Shown in pieces: positions 21,734 to 40,405 of a stretch of DNA of 64,000 nt. The notes under the pieces were generated by a model, which was not told where the DNA came from, searched no databases, and worked only from the letters and a program-made list of their open reading frames with translations. The position numbers and the translations under genes were made by a program. Within the stretch, counting starts at the first letter, position 1. Each line of letters opens with the position of its first letter. Source of the DNA: Glandiceps talaboti (lineage: Eukaryota > Hemichordata > Enteropneusta > Spengelidae); assembly GCF_964340395.1 (NCBI RefSeq), contig NC_135552.1, forward strand, positions 7,440,494-7,504,493. The letters run 5' to 3'.

Positions 21734-23084
21734 GATGAGATACTTTACAAGAAACTTGTATGAAAAAGACAGTCTTTGGAACGACACATTTTTCAGACGT
21801 TTCCATCGATTGAGTTTTCGTTGGCGAATTATGGTCATTTTAATTTTTAACACATTATAAACCTTCATGGTATGTTCCATCATTTGGTTGAAAGATTTTT
21901 TGAAAGTCGTTTATTTTTTCCACCAACAAATTTAAAAGGAAAAAAATGACATGAACGCTAATGCGATGTGTGTTTTATATGCTAGCCTTTCATTCCCGAA
22001 TGGTTATGTACATTTATTTGTATACGTATAGAAGGTTCACAGGGACATTGATTACAGAAGAGTGTCTTTTGCATATGCAAATGCGATAGGCCTCATTGCG
22101 GAAGCAGACCCGTTGCCTCCTGGCCTTTTGCCCCCCCCCCCCCGGCCTGTTGCCCCCTGGTCCGTTGCCCCCTCATTTCCCCCCGGCCTTTTGCCCCCGA
22201 AAGTACTTTTAGAAACTTTAAGTTTACCTTTACTCGATATATTTTTTCAATTATCTCACCACACATTCTTGAATGTCATTAATGATAAATGGCGTAACTT
22301 AATAACGGACAAAACACTTTTATTCAAAGTCAAATACAAATACTGGAAAACCATGTAAATAACAATCTACGTACAATCGTTATTGTTACAGTGACTTATA
22401 GTTTGACATGACAACAATACATGTCAATAGTGATCGCTAAATACAATTAATGTCAGAAATTATTGCAAATTTGAAATGACTCACGAACAGACTTAACCAA
22501 AAATGTGGTATGTGAGGATTGATTACTATTAACGTTATAAAACCGAGATTTTGAAGGTACAAGTAGTTTTAGTGAATGAGGTAATGTCTACTACGATTCG
22601 TACGAGTATCAGAATGTCACACACTCAATGAGTCACATTTGCCTTGGCTGGAAGAAAATGTTAACGTGAGTTTGTCAAGGATATATTATATTAATATAGT
22701 TTTGTAACGCTTTCTCTTACAATTTGTATAACATTCTCGATATCATACAGGGTCGTGATGTGGGATAAAATTCGGGGAAAATGTTTTATTATGTGTCTTC
22801 AACGAAACACTGAACAGACACCAACTCAACTGCGAATATGGCTTCAAATCATCCAAAGTCTCCACCCCATTGAAGATGAGATGATACACTTATTGTGGGA
22901 GATATATACGTTTTTATCTGTTGACAGTGTATCTCCTTTCATCACGTTCCATGGTCCTCCCAAAATACTGATGTCTATTACAACCACCAGCAATGTATTT
23001 TTTCACAATGCTGTTGAGTACTACATTTTCTCCGTGTCTCTAGCAAAGGAGATATACAGTATTAAGATGGTAAGGTTAAATCAC

Positions 23085-26000
23085 AGGGGATTGAAATTGG
23101 CCATATTTGTTTACAAATAGGTAGTTTTTGTTTATTGTTTACATTCTTTCTTTACAAAAAATAAAAAAAAAACTGAACCTGCTGGGGCATCTGACCTCCC
23201 TGTAAAAAAACAAAACAAAATAGGATGATCCCCATCACTGAATTTGAACCAACTCTCTTATCCGGATGTGTTGGATGTAGAGGAGGTGGAGGTGTATGTG
23301 TCCTATTGGTAAAAAATGTATAAATTCCAAAACAACATGATGAGTAGATTGCACTGAAATTTAATGGGACTACTCTTATGGGTGTTTAGGGTAAGAATCG
23401 TTCATGATGCGTGCCAACACCATCGATCTTTCAAATTCAAAGACACTCACAATTTTGTGTCATATGCTACAGCTAAAATGATGTAGGCTTGGTGTTTCAC
23501 TCATGGGCCATTACGCTTTTGACACAGAGCTAGAGATATTTCAAATCTAGACTAACAATAGTAGACACATACACACAGCAGGATCATTTGCCCAATGACA
23601 TTGAACACTGATAAGCATTGATATTCTTTTACAGTGCAGTAAAACAAGCTTCTAATGAAAACATTGCACATGTACTTGACGATTTTAATGACTTTAATTG
23701 TTTATTTTATAACTGATCATCAACATTTCAACTTGACTACTTCTACATCCCCACTGTGCACGGCACCTATGTAATTGTTTCTTTTGCATTATAAGTTGTC
23801 TGAGGGTGTGTATTAAATGTCATGTTACAGGAGTGAAACACCAAGTCCACATCATTTTAGTTGTAATTTAAAATGTGGAGTGATTTTACATATTGTGATT
23901 TTCAAAAATTGTTTTAGATTTTAAGACACTCACAAAGTTGTGTCATATCCAGTGTTTTACAGAGTGCTTTTTACATACTGACACTTTCAAAGATTGTTTT
24001 TTTAATTCTAAGACACTCACAAAGTTGTGTCATATCCAGTGTTTTACACAGAGTGCTTTTTACATACTGACACTTTCAAAGATTGTTTTTTTAATTCTAA
24101 GACACTCACAAAGGTGTGTCATATCCAATGTTTTACACAGAGTGCTTTTTACATATTGACACTTTCAAAGATTGTTTTTTAATTCTAAGACACTCACAAA
24201 ATTGGGTGAAATCCTGAGTTTAAAAGAGTGGTTTCACATATTAAGAGTTGTGAGCGTGGTTGTACAAATCAACATTTTCAAAAAATTGGTTTATAATTCT
24301 AAGATTCTTTCAAAAATTGTCATATCCTGAGAGTTTCAAAGCATGATCTTACATATTGAGAGTTCCAAAGAGGTTTTATATAATAAGAGTTTCAAAAGAT
24401 TAGAATTTTAAGGCACCGAGGTTGTGTCAAGTCCAGTGGTTTTACATAGTACATATAACACTTTCTAATAGTGGTGTTATGCATATATTGAATGCTAAGA
24501 CTTTCAAATTGGTTATATATTTAGAGACTTTAAAAGAGTAGTATTTGAGATTTCAAGAAGTCCTTGGAAATTGTAAGGAAATGTGTGTGTACATATGATG
24601 CCATTTTGAATATTTAATTATGTCACGTGACTGACCTTTGATCTCATCAACATTTTTTGGTAATTAAGGAACCCTTCCTTTGAATTCCAGGTGTCAACTG
24701 GCTAACTATTGAATGATAAGTAAATGTATTTTAAATTTGTTTACATGACAAATCCCATGTTCAGCTTTCCATTACTGGAGGAAAGAAATTACAACACCAA
24801 TAAAATAATTTTCAAATTTCGAACTTTTCCAGCTGATTACATATTAAAGTTACATTCATTGTGTACTTTAGATTTTTTCAATTGTATGTATGACAAAAGT
24901 TCTTGACTTTAAGCATGTGGTAACCCACAAACGTGTTACCCCTTTGGTAAAAATGTGTTTGTTGATTTGCCTAATTTGCATAACATTATTGTAATCATTG
25001 GATAGTTTGAACCTAAGGATTTGTTTTGTAATTTTTTCTTCAATAATGTTCATTTTTTCAGGAGACAGCCCCCAAATTTAAATATTGTGATTAAATTCAT
25101 GAAAATATTAAAATACCCAATTCCTAGGGGAAAATTTAAAAAAAATATTGTTTTAAATGACACTTGAAACTGTCAAATTTAGTTTTTATGATGTTAAAAA
25201 TGACAAAAATGATACTTTGTTGCCAAATCTGAAACAGATGTTGACTTACCTATAACTTTGCTGTTAAATAAAATATAATGTTAGAGTTTAAGGAAAATAT
25301 TTGAATTCATGTTGCCATCAAAACTGAAACTTTTCAAAAATGGCTGTTACCAAAAATTACAAATAATTAAGAATTCTCCATATTTCGGATGCAAATTTCT
25401 TTATTTTGTGAGGAATCTACAGCGGTGAAAATATATATTAAAATATAATAATACAAAAAGAAAAAGTATATTATGTGTGAAGGTAGTTGTCCTTCATTGG
25501 GATAACACAAATAAAAAATGCATTTTTTCAATTTCACCCGCAAGGCCTCTGGCCTCCCTATGTGTAAGGTACTACCAAGTGTCAAGCCGTTAATAATATT
25601 TTCACATTTAGAATAAGGCCAAAGAAAAAAAAGTTGTTTGGTTCAGGTTACCCGACCCCACCTAGTTTTTCACGCCGACCCTAAATCTTTTTTACGTATT
25701 CGAGAAAAATAATAAAATCGCGAAAATTGTGAAGTCTCACGAGAAATAGCAAGAAATAGTGGATGCGGAAAATGACATCAACTGAAAAAGACTAATTTAT
25801 AAAACTATTCTTCCAATCTGTAATGGCTGTACTAGAAATAAATAACACAGAGACCATTTGGAAAACAATGGAAAACCTGAACTACACACTCACACATGAA
25901 AAAAAAATCTACCTACCCCTCCTATTTTAAAATTGAATGTAATCAGAACCACACATTTTTCTTTTTGTCACTTTGCCAGGAAGCTTTTGTCAAGCTATTA

Positions 26001-29000
26001 TATTAACAAAAAAATCAACATGTCCGTACTCTGAAATGAAGTGATATTATTTACCCCGTCTTTTCTGTATAAAGAGCAGGAGGTATGGATTACATCCGTC
26101 GTGTTCCAGGTCGTAGGTTATGGGGCATGATGAATGTGTTTACCTGACAACGTGACAGCAAAACACAGGTATTGTAAAGTCACACCACAGTGACGTCGTG
26201 ATAACTGAAGCCGAATCCAACCCGTACACGTGTATCAAACGACTCTACTGATACAAGGAAGTTCAAAGGTGTGACCACAGGGTAAAGAGGTGGGTTTTGT
26301 TAGCAAGTTCAATGATACATGTAAATGCGTTACCATGGCAGTTGAAGTGTTTGGTCTTGTAATGGCGATATTATATATAGACCTAGCCTAATGGTCAGAG
26401 TCAGTCACGCACAATTTATTTTGCAGCTGGTAACCACATAAAGTCTTACGTCCTTTCTCATTTGAAAGTACGTTCCCCCAAGGTGATGCCTTAACAAACA
26501 GCGAACTGTTGACTGTACCCAGTTATCCGACATTGGCAGAATTCATATTGAATCACACTTATTTACCTATTCAATCTTATCTAACCGTTCACGTTATACT
26601 TTTTTACCTCATGATTGTCAAAAAATGTATTTATAATTTACTATACTTGTCTTCTTGGCAGCAAAAACATTTCACGAACATTTGAGGACATTATTTAAGG
26701 TATGAGGTGTCAAATTCGAATTACGTCAACGACGCAACTTTCGCAATACCAATATGACCTTACTAGCTACAACAAAGAAGACAATCACCCAGACAGAAAC
26801 GGGCGCTCTTGTCAACATTCGAACGCGAAACAAACCCGTGTCTGGAAGTGAAGTGAAGTGAAGTGAAGTGTTATATGTTTTTCGATCGCTGTACGTACTT
26901 TTGAATTGAAGATTTAGGGTGAACGGAAGGTAATTTCGTATGAGTTTCAGAAGTCCTTGCGAAGAAAATTAGCTTCACTACCATGACTTAAAGAGGAACT
27001 GTCTTATAAAATTTAGACTTGTCAACAACCACACTCCCTATATCGCCGGTCAAGCAAACACATTAACGTGCGAAACAGAAAAGTTGGAGTCGGCCATATT
27101 AAAAAGATAACACCACGCCCAGTGTCTGACGCTAGAATTACACGAGTTCGCGAACTATTGCACGATTAACCATAACGTCTGAATACATTCAAGATATTCT
27201 ACGTCAGATACCCCAGGTCATAAATGTCTGCTTCTACACAAGTCATCCAAGTTGAGTAATTTTCTCCTTAGTTGCTTTGATTTTGACTGTTCGAAATGAA
27301 ACTGACATGACACTTGGAAACTTTAATTGCATTATTCAAAAACAATGACTTGTATGGTATTCACATGAAGTTTACACAGTCACTGACCATAATTCCACAT
27401 CGCCATTAAATGAAGTACTTTGTTTTGGTTTTTGCGTTGTTACTATGGTAACCAGATTTGCTATACAGATTGATTCTATGTCGCTTTGAAAGCATATCGC
27501 TCGATAGGTCAGCAGTTTCACCAGAGCTAGAGGGCGATTGATGGAAGAATGAGCCTGGATCATTGTTAGACATTATTATGACATTAGAATGACCCTGAAT
27601 CATTGTTAGATTATTTTTCAGCTGTCTCCCTAACTATAGTATGTCACTAGTCACACTAACTCTATTGAATGCTTACGTATCGTAAAGCCTACAGTTCAAA
27701 TTGCAACAAATCATACAAGTTGTATAAAAACTATCTACATTGTCTCCCCATAAAAGAAGTATCCATGGTAACATTAATAAGATTTCAATGAGGGGTTCTA
27801 CCCAAAATCAATAAATACATCTAGTTGTATAATTATGAAGAGGCATTGGTACATTATACATATGTGCAAAGTTAAACAAGCTCGTTTTAATTTTTGTCAA
27901 TATTCAACAATATTTCATAAAAAATTCTGTCAAAAATGTCTAAATTTAGATGGGGTGTGGGGTTACAATTTCAATTCTAGAATTTAAACGGACGTGGTGA
28001 CCCACTATTATTTTGTCATTGATAAATAGCTGGAATAATACATTGTACACATACAGTATGTATATGAAATAATCTAACACGGACTTTTATCCTTTTTTGC
28101 AGTTTTCTTACATTTTTCTTTAAAAATCGTAAAGCAGCTGGGGATAAAATAACAGCATTTTATGACATAATGAATATTTTGATTTCCAAAAATTTCAAAA
28201 TATCGGTGACCATTCATCTTAAGTTTGTTGATGCTTGAATCACCTCTGTATTGACATAAATTTGCTTATGACAAATAAGCTTATTGGTTTCAGTTCTGTC
28301 ACATATAAGGAAGAAGGAAGAAGAAAGTGTTTTGGTTTGGTTTGACAAGTGCATATACTGCATACCGACTTCAGAAATGTTGTATCGGATTACAGACAAT
28401 GTGTGCCACTTCAAATTAACGATTCAACTCTCAAAATTATCACAATCAGTGTTTACCTTAAAACACTCCAAATATTCGGTATGGTGGTTACTGTGTTTGC
28501 CCAATTTAACATTGAAAGTACTCTAAGATAATACATCAATCCTGATCCAAAACTTGAGTGGGATGTGGACTGTCATAGAATCGTATCGTACATTGTTGTC
28601 GCAACGTAACAATAACCGTATTAGTCGTTATTTTTGTACTTTTCATTTCTTATAATTGTCTGTCAGAAATTATATTATGCCAGTATATTGATGGCGCAAA
28701 TCGAGAGATCTGATTGGTCTAGACATCGAACTAGGACATCTAAAATGAGCGATAATGCACGGCTGGCACGCGTCCAAATTTTGCGTTGATATATTGATGT
28801 GATAAATTTATAAAAGTGACTTCTAACTGAGGACATGGAAACGATGACGGCAGCTATGAACAAAGTCACAGTCAGCCCAGTAAACAGGCTACGACCTGAA
28901 AGTGGCCCCTATGGGGATGGGGTCCAGTTGTTTTGTAGCACTGTTGCAGTGACCACAGCACGTCACCAAAATGTATGTTTCTGAATGAAAGAGATAACTA

Positions 29001-29571
29001 ATCAGTTTCAAGAATACTGGGCCAGTATTTAACTATTTCGTGCACTTGGTTTTCCCAAGGTCATCATTATCTGAATATTGATCTTTGGATTAATGATTAG
29101 CTGTGATTTACCGATCGAGTGACGCGGTTGTAAAGTTTAGTAAACCTTGAACTAAGCATCGTCGTAAAACGATTCGCCTCTTTACGCAGTGTCACGTTGC
29201 AGAACTGTGTCAAGGTAAAAAAATATGTTCTATGGAATCGGAAGAGGGTGGGGTGGCTACCGAAAAACGTAGTGTTCATTTACAAATTGCAAATACAAAA
29301 TGAAACAATTTACCAATTATGAAGAAAATAAATTTGACGTTAAATTTTATTGTGAATTTATTTATTTATCTATTTTGGTTGGGGGAGGTTAGCCTTTTTA
29401 AGCTTCAGGATTTACTGTAACAGTAAATGCTAGTTCTGAGTGCAAACTCAGGAAAGATAAGAAGCTTGAACACAAAAAATCAACGCTCAAATATTACATT
29501 TAAACAGACGGGCTTGCAATTGACCATATTTGTTTAGAGATATTCGTTTTTTGTTTACTGTTTACTTTTTT
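23085..29571 (+). repeat. Block B copy 2: intergenic segmental duplication
   Basis: It matches 6130-12612 over about 6.4 kb with only scattered differences by eye (for example GGTAAGG/GGTAAAG, CAGTGAA/CAGCGAA and a 6-nt indel near 28037). No coding gene is seen. It ends with the candidate promoter of gene 4. Confidence 0.85.
28713..28972 (+). promoter_or_regulatory. Candidate promoter of gene 4 (TATAAAAG at 28809-28816)
   Basis: This is the same TATA box, inverted CCAAT box and donor as upstream of gene 2, in the nearly identical block B copy. The distance to the ATG exon is about 3.1 kb here because of the 1.68-kb insertion at 30136-31812. Confidence 0.4.
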
Positions 29572-30135
29572 TGTAAATAATTGTTTTTTGTTTGGTGGTC
29601 TCTCTCACATACCAGGACACGGCGTCAACCGTAGGCATGCCTGTCTTAAATTGCAAGGAGATTAACACAGAACACTTTCGACATTTTATTACTGGAATCA
29701 ATTCATTCTACATGCCAACAGAGCTACGCTGATGTGCGATACTGCCTACATTTCACAGTACAAAGAACTAGGGCATCGTATTCACATCCCATTTACAATG
29801 TACTTATTCGCTAAGGGGCCGGTCATTTTCTCCAGTATGTGGACATATAAGTTTCAGTGAACATTTTACGCATTGTATAGTTTCTCCGGTATAGAATGGA
29901 GTAAAATGGGGGCAATACCGAATCCAGTTTAAAGGCCCATTTTGAAAACGTATTAAAATTTAGGTGTGAAAAATAGTTGTCTGACAAAGCTATAAAAAAC
30001 GTTGTCCAAGAACACAAGAATAATATCGTTGTGTAATCCTCATGACGTCACTGATAGATGCTCTGGATATAATGATAAAGATAAGCCTAATGCGAGAACT
30101 TTGGGTTGAAATCTTGGCCTTTAATAAAACAATAG

Positions 30136-31811
30136 AAATGAAATACCCTGCCAATTAAATGTAAAATTACTGAATTCATAGTCATGTGTTTCAGTGGATG
30201 TATTCAATCACAAATACGATTATTTTCCATCTGTCAGGCCAACTGTACAAGTATAAAGTTGAAGTCAGTGTCTTGTGATCATGTATCGTGTAACCCAAAT
30301 ATTCAAATTGCAACAATGTTACATGTATATACAAGTTGTATAAAAATTACCTACATTGTCTCCCCATGAAAAAAGTATCCATGGTAACATTTCTACACGG
30401 TTCAGTGAGGTGGGTCTATTTCTATTTTTGTACCCCAAATCAACATTGTCTAGCTTTGGGCCGGGTTCGTACGTGCAGTGATTGCTGCAGTTCCAAAATG
30501 CCTCTAGCTAGAGGTGCTGGAAGGTTCAGTGGATGAACAGGTACTTGTGGTAGCATATTAATGAGTTCTATTTGATGAGTAGTTCGTTCCTGGTTTTTAA
30601 AAAATTATATTTACATCTCTCTGAACGTCTAAAATACACTTTTTTTCAGAAGTAATATTTGAAAAGATTAACATAAAAAAGGAGACGTCCGTTCAAACCA
30701 AGTCACCCTACACCATGTACCAAACACTAAAACAGTAAGTTCATCATGTCGCCCTAGTACTAGTAGTACGGACATAGCACGGATCGTTAATGTGAGAATC
30801 AGATGTGTGGTTATATGACTCGTATGATGTGCGTCCTGTTTCGAGGTCAAAATGGTGCATGCTAATCCCGTTGAATGCAGAAGTGAGCAAAATGTAAGCT
30901 AAACAATCAAATTTGTCAATAAAAAGTATCCATAGGGAAAGTACTGTCCTCTATTGAATATGGAGTTTCTGTGGTGTAGAAAATATCGTTTTTTCTCATA
31001 TTTTGCATTGCTAGGAAACGTGTCCTCCCCGCTTGTGCTGTTAGTTACAAGTCGCTTACAGTGGTAATCTTGCAGGGGGTCAGTTCAGTGGCCATGGAAA
31101 GTACGAGTGCATGCACAGATTTCTTGGTGCACGACACCATCGCCGAGTTAGCATCTTATCCTTCCTTGAGAAAAGTATAAACGCCAGACTCTCAAAATTA
31201 CGGCCAGACTTTTAATAAAACTGAAGGTGTTTTTGCCAATAAATGACAGCTTGATTTTAGAGGGACGAAAATAACTCTTTCGTTTTGGTTTTGGAAAAGA
31301 GATGAACACGTATTTTAATTGATGAAAATGAAGTATATCTATGTGTTATTATGGTGAGAATGTTTATATTTTCTTGCTCTATTGTTGTACACTAACTTTT
31401 GACAATCGCTTTAGTCATATACATCCGAAGAGCTTACTTTTGTCCAACCCTATGTAGACAATAGATGAACCATTGTACAACTATGCGCATAACTTTGCGC
31501 AGTGGATTTGTCAAGCGTCTGGACAAACTCAGGTCAGGCACCAGCCCCCCCCCCCCTACACACACACAAACAAACACACACACACACACACACACTCACA
31601 TACTTTTTTAAAAATATTTCATGTTTTCTGTTTATTATTCATTTTGAGCTTTTGAGCTTTATAAAGGAAAAATGTCCACATCTTATGATCCCTTTAAAAT
31701 AAATATATTCTATAAGCTCACACGGATATATTTTATTGAAAGCACCATTCCTCTAAAAAAAAAATTGTGCAGACATTTTTATTATTATGTACTATTAAAA
31801 CCCCTTAACTT

Positions 31812-31812
<1 letters not shown>
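30136..31812. other. 1.68-kb insertion upstream of gene 4, partly repeat family R
   Basis: This segment replaces the short AT-rich stretch found before (TAA)n in the other copies. Bases 30140-30560 match (inverted) 44250-44590 and part of 10730-10830, that is, repeat family R. The remainder, including an (AC)n tract at about 31558-31595, shows no gene and no clear ends. Confidence 0.6.
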
Positions 31813-31873
<61 letters not shown>

Positions 31874-31938
31874 TAATAATAACAATCTTTCACTAAATAT
31901 GATATTGACCCAGACCGTTTTTTCCTCTCAGGTTTACG

Positions 31939-36180
<4,242 letters not shown>

Positions 36181-36829
36181 GATACTTTACAATACAAAAT
36201 TTTATGAAAACGACAGTATTTGAAATGACAGATTTTACAGACGCTTTCATCGATTGAGATTCGTTGGCGAATTTTGGTCATTTTAATTTTTAACTCATTA
36301 TGAACCTTCATGGTATGTTCCATCATTTGGTTGAAATATTTTTTGAAAGTCGTTCTTTATTTTTTCCACCAACAAAGAGGAAGAAAATGACATGAACGCT
36401 AACGCGATGTGTGCTTTATATGCTTTTATTCCCGAATGCTTATGTACAAGTATTTGCATACGTAAAGACGGTTGATAGGTACGTTGATAACAGAAGAGGG
36501 TCTTTTACGTATGCAAATGCGACATAGTAGGCCTCAGTGCGGAAGCCTCCCGGTATTTTGCCCCCCCCCCCCCGCCCGCCTGTTTCCCCCTGGCCCGTTG
36601 CCCCCTCACTTTCCCCTGGCCTTTTGCCCCCCGAAAGTACTTTTAGAAACAATAACAAACTTTTCACACTTTTTGCATCTTTTTGCAATGTATTGAGTTA
36701 TGAACACGGACTTGGTATATGTTATTTCACATTATTTCTTCAAGTAGAAAAACATAGTGAAGCTGTTTTATCAAATAAAAATCCAAAATAAATACCAAAT
36801 TCTCATCCATATGGCCACTTTAAAATGTG

Positions 36830-38585
36830 CTTTTTACATACTAACACTTTCAAAGATTGTTTTTTAATTTTAAGACACTCACAAAGTTGTGTCATATCCA
36901 ATGTTTTACACAGAGTGCTTTTTACATACTGACACTTTCAAAGATTGTTTTTTTAATTCTAAGACACTCACAAAGTTGGGTGAAATCCTGAGAGTTCAAA
37001 AGAGTGGTTTCACATATTAAGAGTTTTGAGCCTGGTTTTACAAATCAACATTTTCAAAAAATTGGTTTTAAATTCTAAGACTCTTTCAAAAATCCTGAGA
37101 GTTTCAAAGTATGATCTTACATATTGAGAGTTCCAAAGTGATTTTATATAAGAAGAGTTTCATAAGATTAGAATTTTAAGACACTGAGGTTGTGTCAAGT
37201 CCAGTGGTTTTACATATTACACATAACACTTTCAAATAGTGGTGTTATGCATATATTGAATGCTAAGACTTTCAAATTGGTTATATATTTAGAGACTTTA
37301 AAAGAGTAGTATTTGAGATTTCAAGAAGTCATTGGAAATTGTAAGGAAATGTGTGTGTACATAGGATGCCATTTTGAATACTTAATTTTGTCAAGTGACT
37401 GACCTTTGACCTCATTAACATATTTTTGGTAATTTAGGACCCCTTCCTTTGAATTCCAGGTGTCAACTGGCTAACTATTGAATGATAAGTAAATGTATTT
37501 TAAATTTGTTTACATGACAAATCCCATGTTCAGTTTTCCATTACTGGAGGAAAGAAATTACAAACACCAATACAATAATTTTCTAATTTGGAACTTTTTC
37601 CAGCTGATTATCTGAATCAAGAAAGTCACATTTAAGTTACATTGTGTATTATATATTTTTTCAATTGTAAGTATGACAAAATTTCTTGATTTTAAGCATG
37701 TGGTAACCCACAAACGTGTTACCTTTTTGGCAAAAATGTGTTTGTTGATTTGCCTAATTTGCATAAAATTATTGTAATCATGGGATAGTTTGAATCTAAG
37801 GATTTGTTTTGTAATTTTTTCTTCAAAAATGTTCATTTTTTCAGGAGACAGCCCCCAAATTTAAATATTGTGATTACCCAATTCCTTGGGGAAAATTTAA
37901 AAAATATTGTTTTAAATGACACTTGAAACTGTCAAATTTAGTTTTTATGATTTTAAAATGACAAATATGACACTATGTTACCAAATCTGAAACAGATATT
38001 GACTTACCTGTAACTTTGCTGTTAAATAAAATATAATGTTAGAGTTTAAGGAAAATGATTTTCGAATTCATGTTGCCATCAAAACTGAAACTTTTCAAAA
38101 ATGGCTGTTTCCAAAATTTACAAAATATTAAGAAATCTCCATATTTCGGATGCAAATTTCTTTATTTTGTGAACAATCTACAGCGGTGAAATTTCTCATA
38201 GATATTAAAATATAATAATACAAAAAAAAGTATATTATGTGTGAAGGTAATTGTCCTTTATTGGGATAACACATAAAAAATGCATTTTGTTCAATTTCAC
38301 CCACAAGGCCTATGGCCTCCCTATGTAAGGTATACTATCAAGTGTCAAGCCATTGATAATATTTTCACATTTAGAATAAGGCCAAAGAAAAAAAGTTGTT
38401 TGGTTCCGGTTACCCGACCCCACCTAGTTTTTCACGCCGACCCTAAATCTTTTTTTCGTATTCGAGACAAATGATAATAAAATCGCGAAAATTGTGAAGT
38501 CTCACGAGAAATAGTGGATGCGGAAAATGACATCAAGTGAAAAAGACAATATAAAACTATTCTTCCAATCTGTAATGGCTGTACA
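36830..38585 (+). repeat. Block B copy 3, left part
   Basis: It matches about 7016-8885 of block B copy 1 with many small indels, so it is more diverged than copies 1 and 2. It starts inside the 88-bp array (two units left). No gene is seen. Confidence 0.75.
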
Positions 38586-40405
38586 TCTGATGGGAAAAAA
38601 TAAATAATTTGAATTTATGTGAGCTTGCAACTTAACGCATGAGCTGTGTGGAACATTGCAATTCATGCATTATGTAAGTCACGGTGATTCCAGGGACGAG
38701 TCATAACTCTGTTAGGTTACCGGTAGTACCTTTATTGCTGAAAGTATAAAGTGCACAATGAAGGTACTGTCGCCTTAATGATCACCATGTCTACAGCTCT
38801 ATTGGACTTGCTTAAGCTTGGCGCACATTTGGTACGATCTGTAGTTGGAAACAAAGGAGGAATCTGATAATTCGAAGAGAGAGAGGCGAATCCAGTTGGC
38901 ACAATTGGTAGTTAGAAACAAAGGATTAATTAATCTACAGGTGCATTCAACGAAGGTGTTCTTGAAAAAAAAACCGTTCTTACGCAAATGTTTCAGTTGA
39001 CGGACCATTTTGTCGATTGGCAGTAGCGGGAGGGAAGCAAATAAAGGAGAATTTCGGCGTGGTAGTCCTGAGAGTGAGGGGGGGGGGAATAGGGAATTCT
39101 GGGAGAGTAGTGCACATTGTGTATGTCAAAACGAATTGTTGGTATAGTGGATAGCACAAACGTTTTCCTGGTGGGGAGTGGGTAAATCACTTTTGCGTGG
39201 ACAGTGGGCTGGCGGGCAAGTTGAAACCCAGTGGGAGGGAGGGGGGAGGGCAGACATCGTTCATCACCAGTGGAAGGACACATAAGAACAGTTAAACACC
39301 CACTGACCCTCTCCACAATTGTTTCGGGGGGGGGGGGGTTTCGGACGAGTCTATTAAAAACATCATTGTTCGTCTGAAACAACTGTCACACAAAATGAAT
39401 GAAAATCAAAAATCTGCCGGTTGGCTGCAACTGAATTTGATTGGATGAAGAGAGAGCTGAATCCAAATGGCACGAGAAATGAAACTATTAAAGGGACTGG
39501 TTAGTTTCTGAGGTCGGGGGGGGGGGGTCGATGGATTTTTCCATTGGGTCATTGAAAAGGCACTGACTCCTCCATGTATTAAAAACCGAAGACAGGCTGA
39601 CATCCCTCCCATCACTTAATTCTAAAACATGAGGCAATATTTAGACTATCATAGTAATACTTTGACATCTTTAGAAGACAGCATCATCTAAAAATAGCAA
39701 ATGACCATTATTCATAGCCTATGTTTAAGAAATGTTTAATACCATTATGACTGTCATAGGAAAAGATTGGTGCATCTGATTGTTGGTTGACTCCATGAGT
39801 GACATCTGGGGGTGACTACGTCCTTGTGGGTCTCCCCTAACATATTTGGAGGTTTTTGTTGGCTGTATTAAGGCAATTTTTAGGTTATTCGTTGCCTTTA
39901 AGGTAATATTTCGAAGCTTCGAGAAGCTAAAGTTAATTTAAGTTTTAAATGAGTTCGCATGACACATAGCTATTCGCCATGTAGTGTCCGTAACATAGTA
40001 GCATTACTATCATCATTGCAGATATAGAAAAGTCACTGGTATGTTAAAAAACTTTAGGTGCTCATATCTATTGTGTATAATAGAAACTGGAATCTGATGA
40101 GATGTGGTGATTTGTAGTGCCGATAACATGTAGTGTCCAAAATAGAAAGTATACCATGTGCATTAATCCCTTCATACTGAACAGTATACGTAGACAAAAG
40201 TAGATTAACTTCTTTTATAAACTACGATCTATGAAGATTACCATAACGGAACTTAAAACTTTAAAACCAAACTGCAATACATATGAAACATTGGCCATTG
40301 ATTGTTAAACAACCGAGCATTTACATGATATGTTTTGTCACATATGTCACATGACATATAAATAAGATAAAATTATTAGTAAACAACATCCACATAGTTG
40401 TCATA
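38585..40405. other. Unexplained 1.8-kb segment in block B copy 3, G-rich in the middle
   Basis: It replaces about 120 bp of block B (equivalent to 8885-9005). It contains several poly-G runs, a G-quadruplex motif at 39233-39250, and two loosely similar direct copies of a GAAGAGAGAG...GAATCCA...TGGCAC motif (near 38873 and 39447). Open frames here are low-complexity or unlike known proteins, and I see no gene. Confidence 0.45.
39233..39250 (+). other. G-quadruplex motif with one-base loops
   Basis: GGGAGGGAGGGGGGAGGG has four G-runs separated by single A residues or by part of a longer G-run. Such short loops usually give very stable quadruplexes. Confidence 0.6.

Noticed and set aside
38993-39382. 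129-aa Pro-rich minus-strand frame
   Set aside because: It is driven by G-rich low complexity on the plus strand; no domain and no conservation visible.
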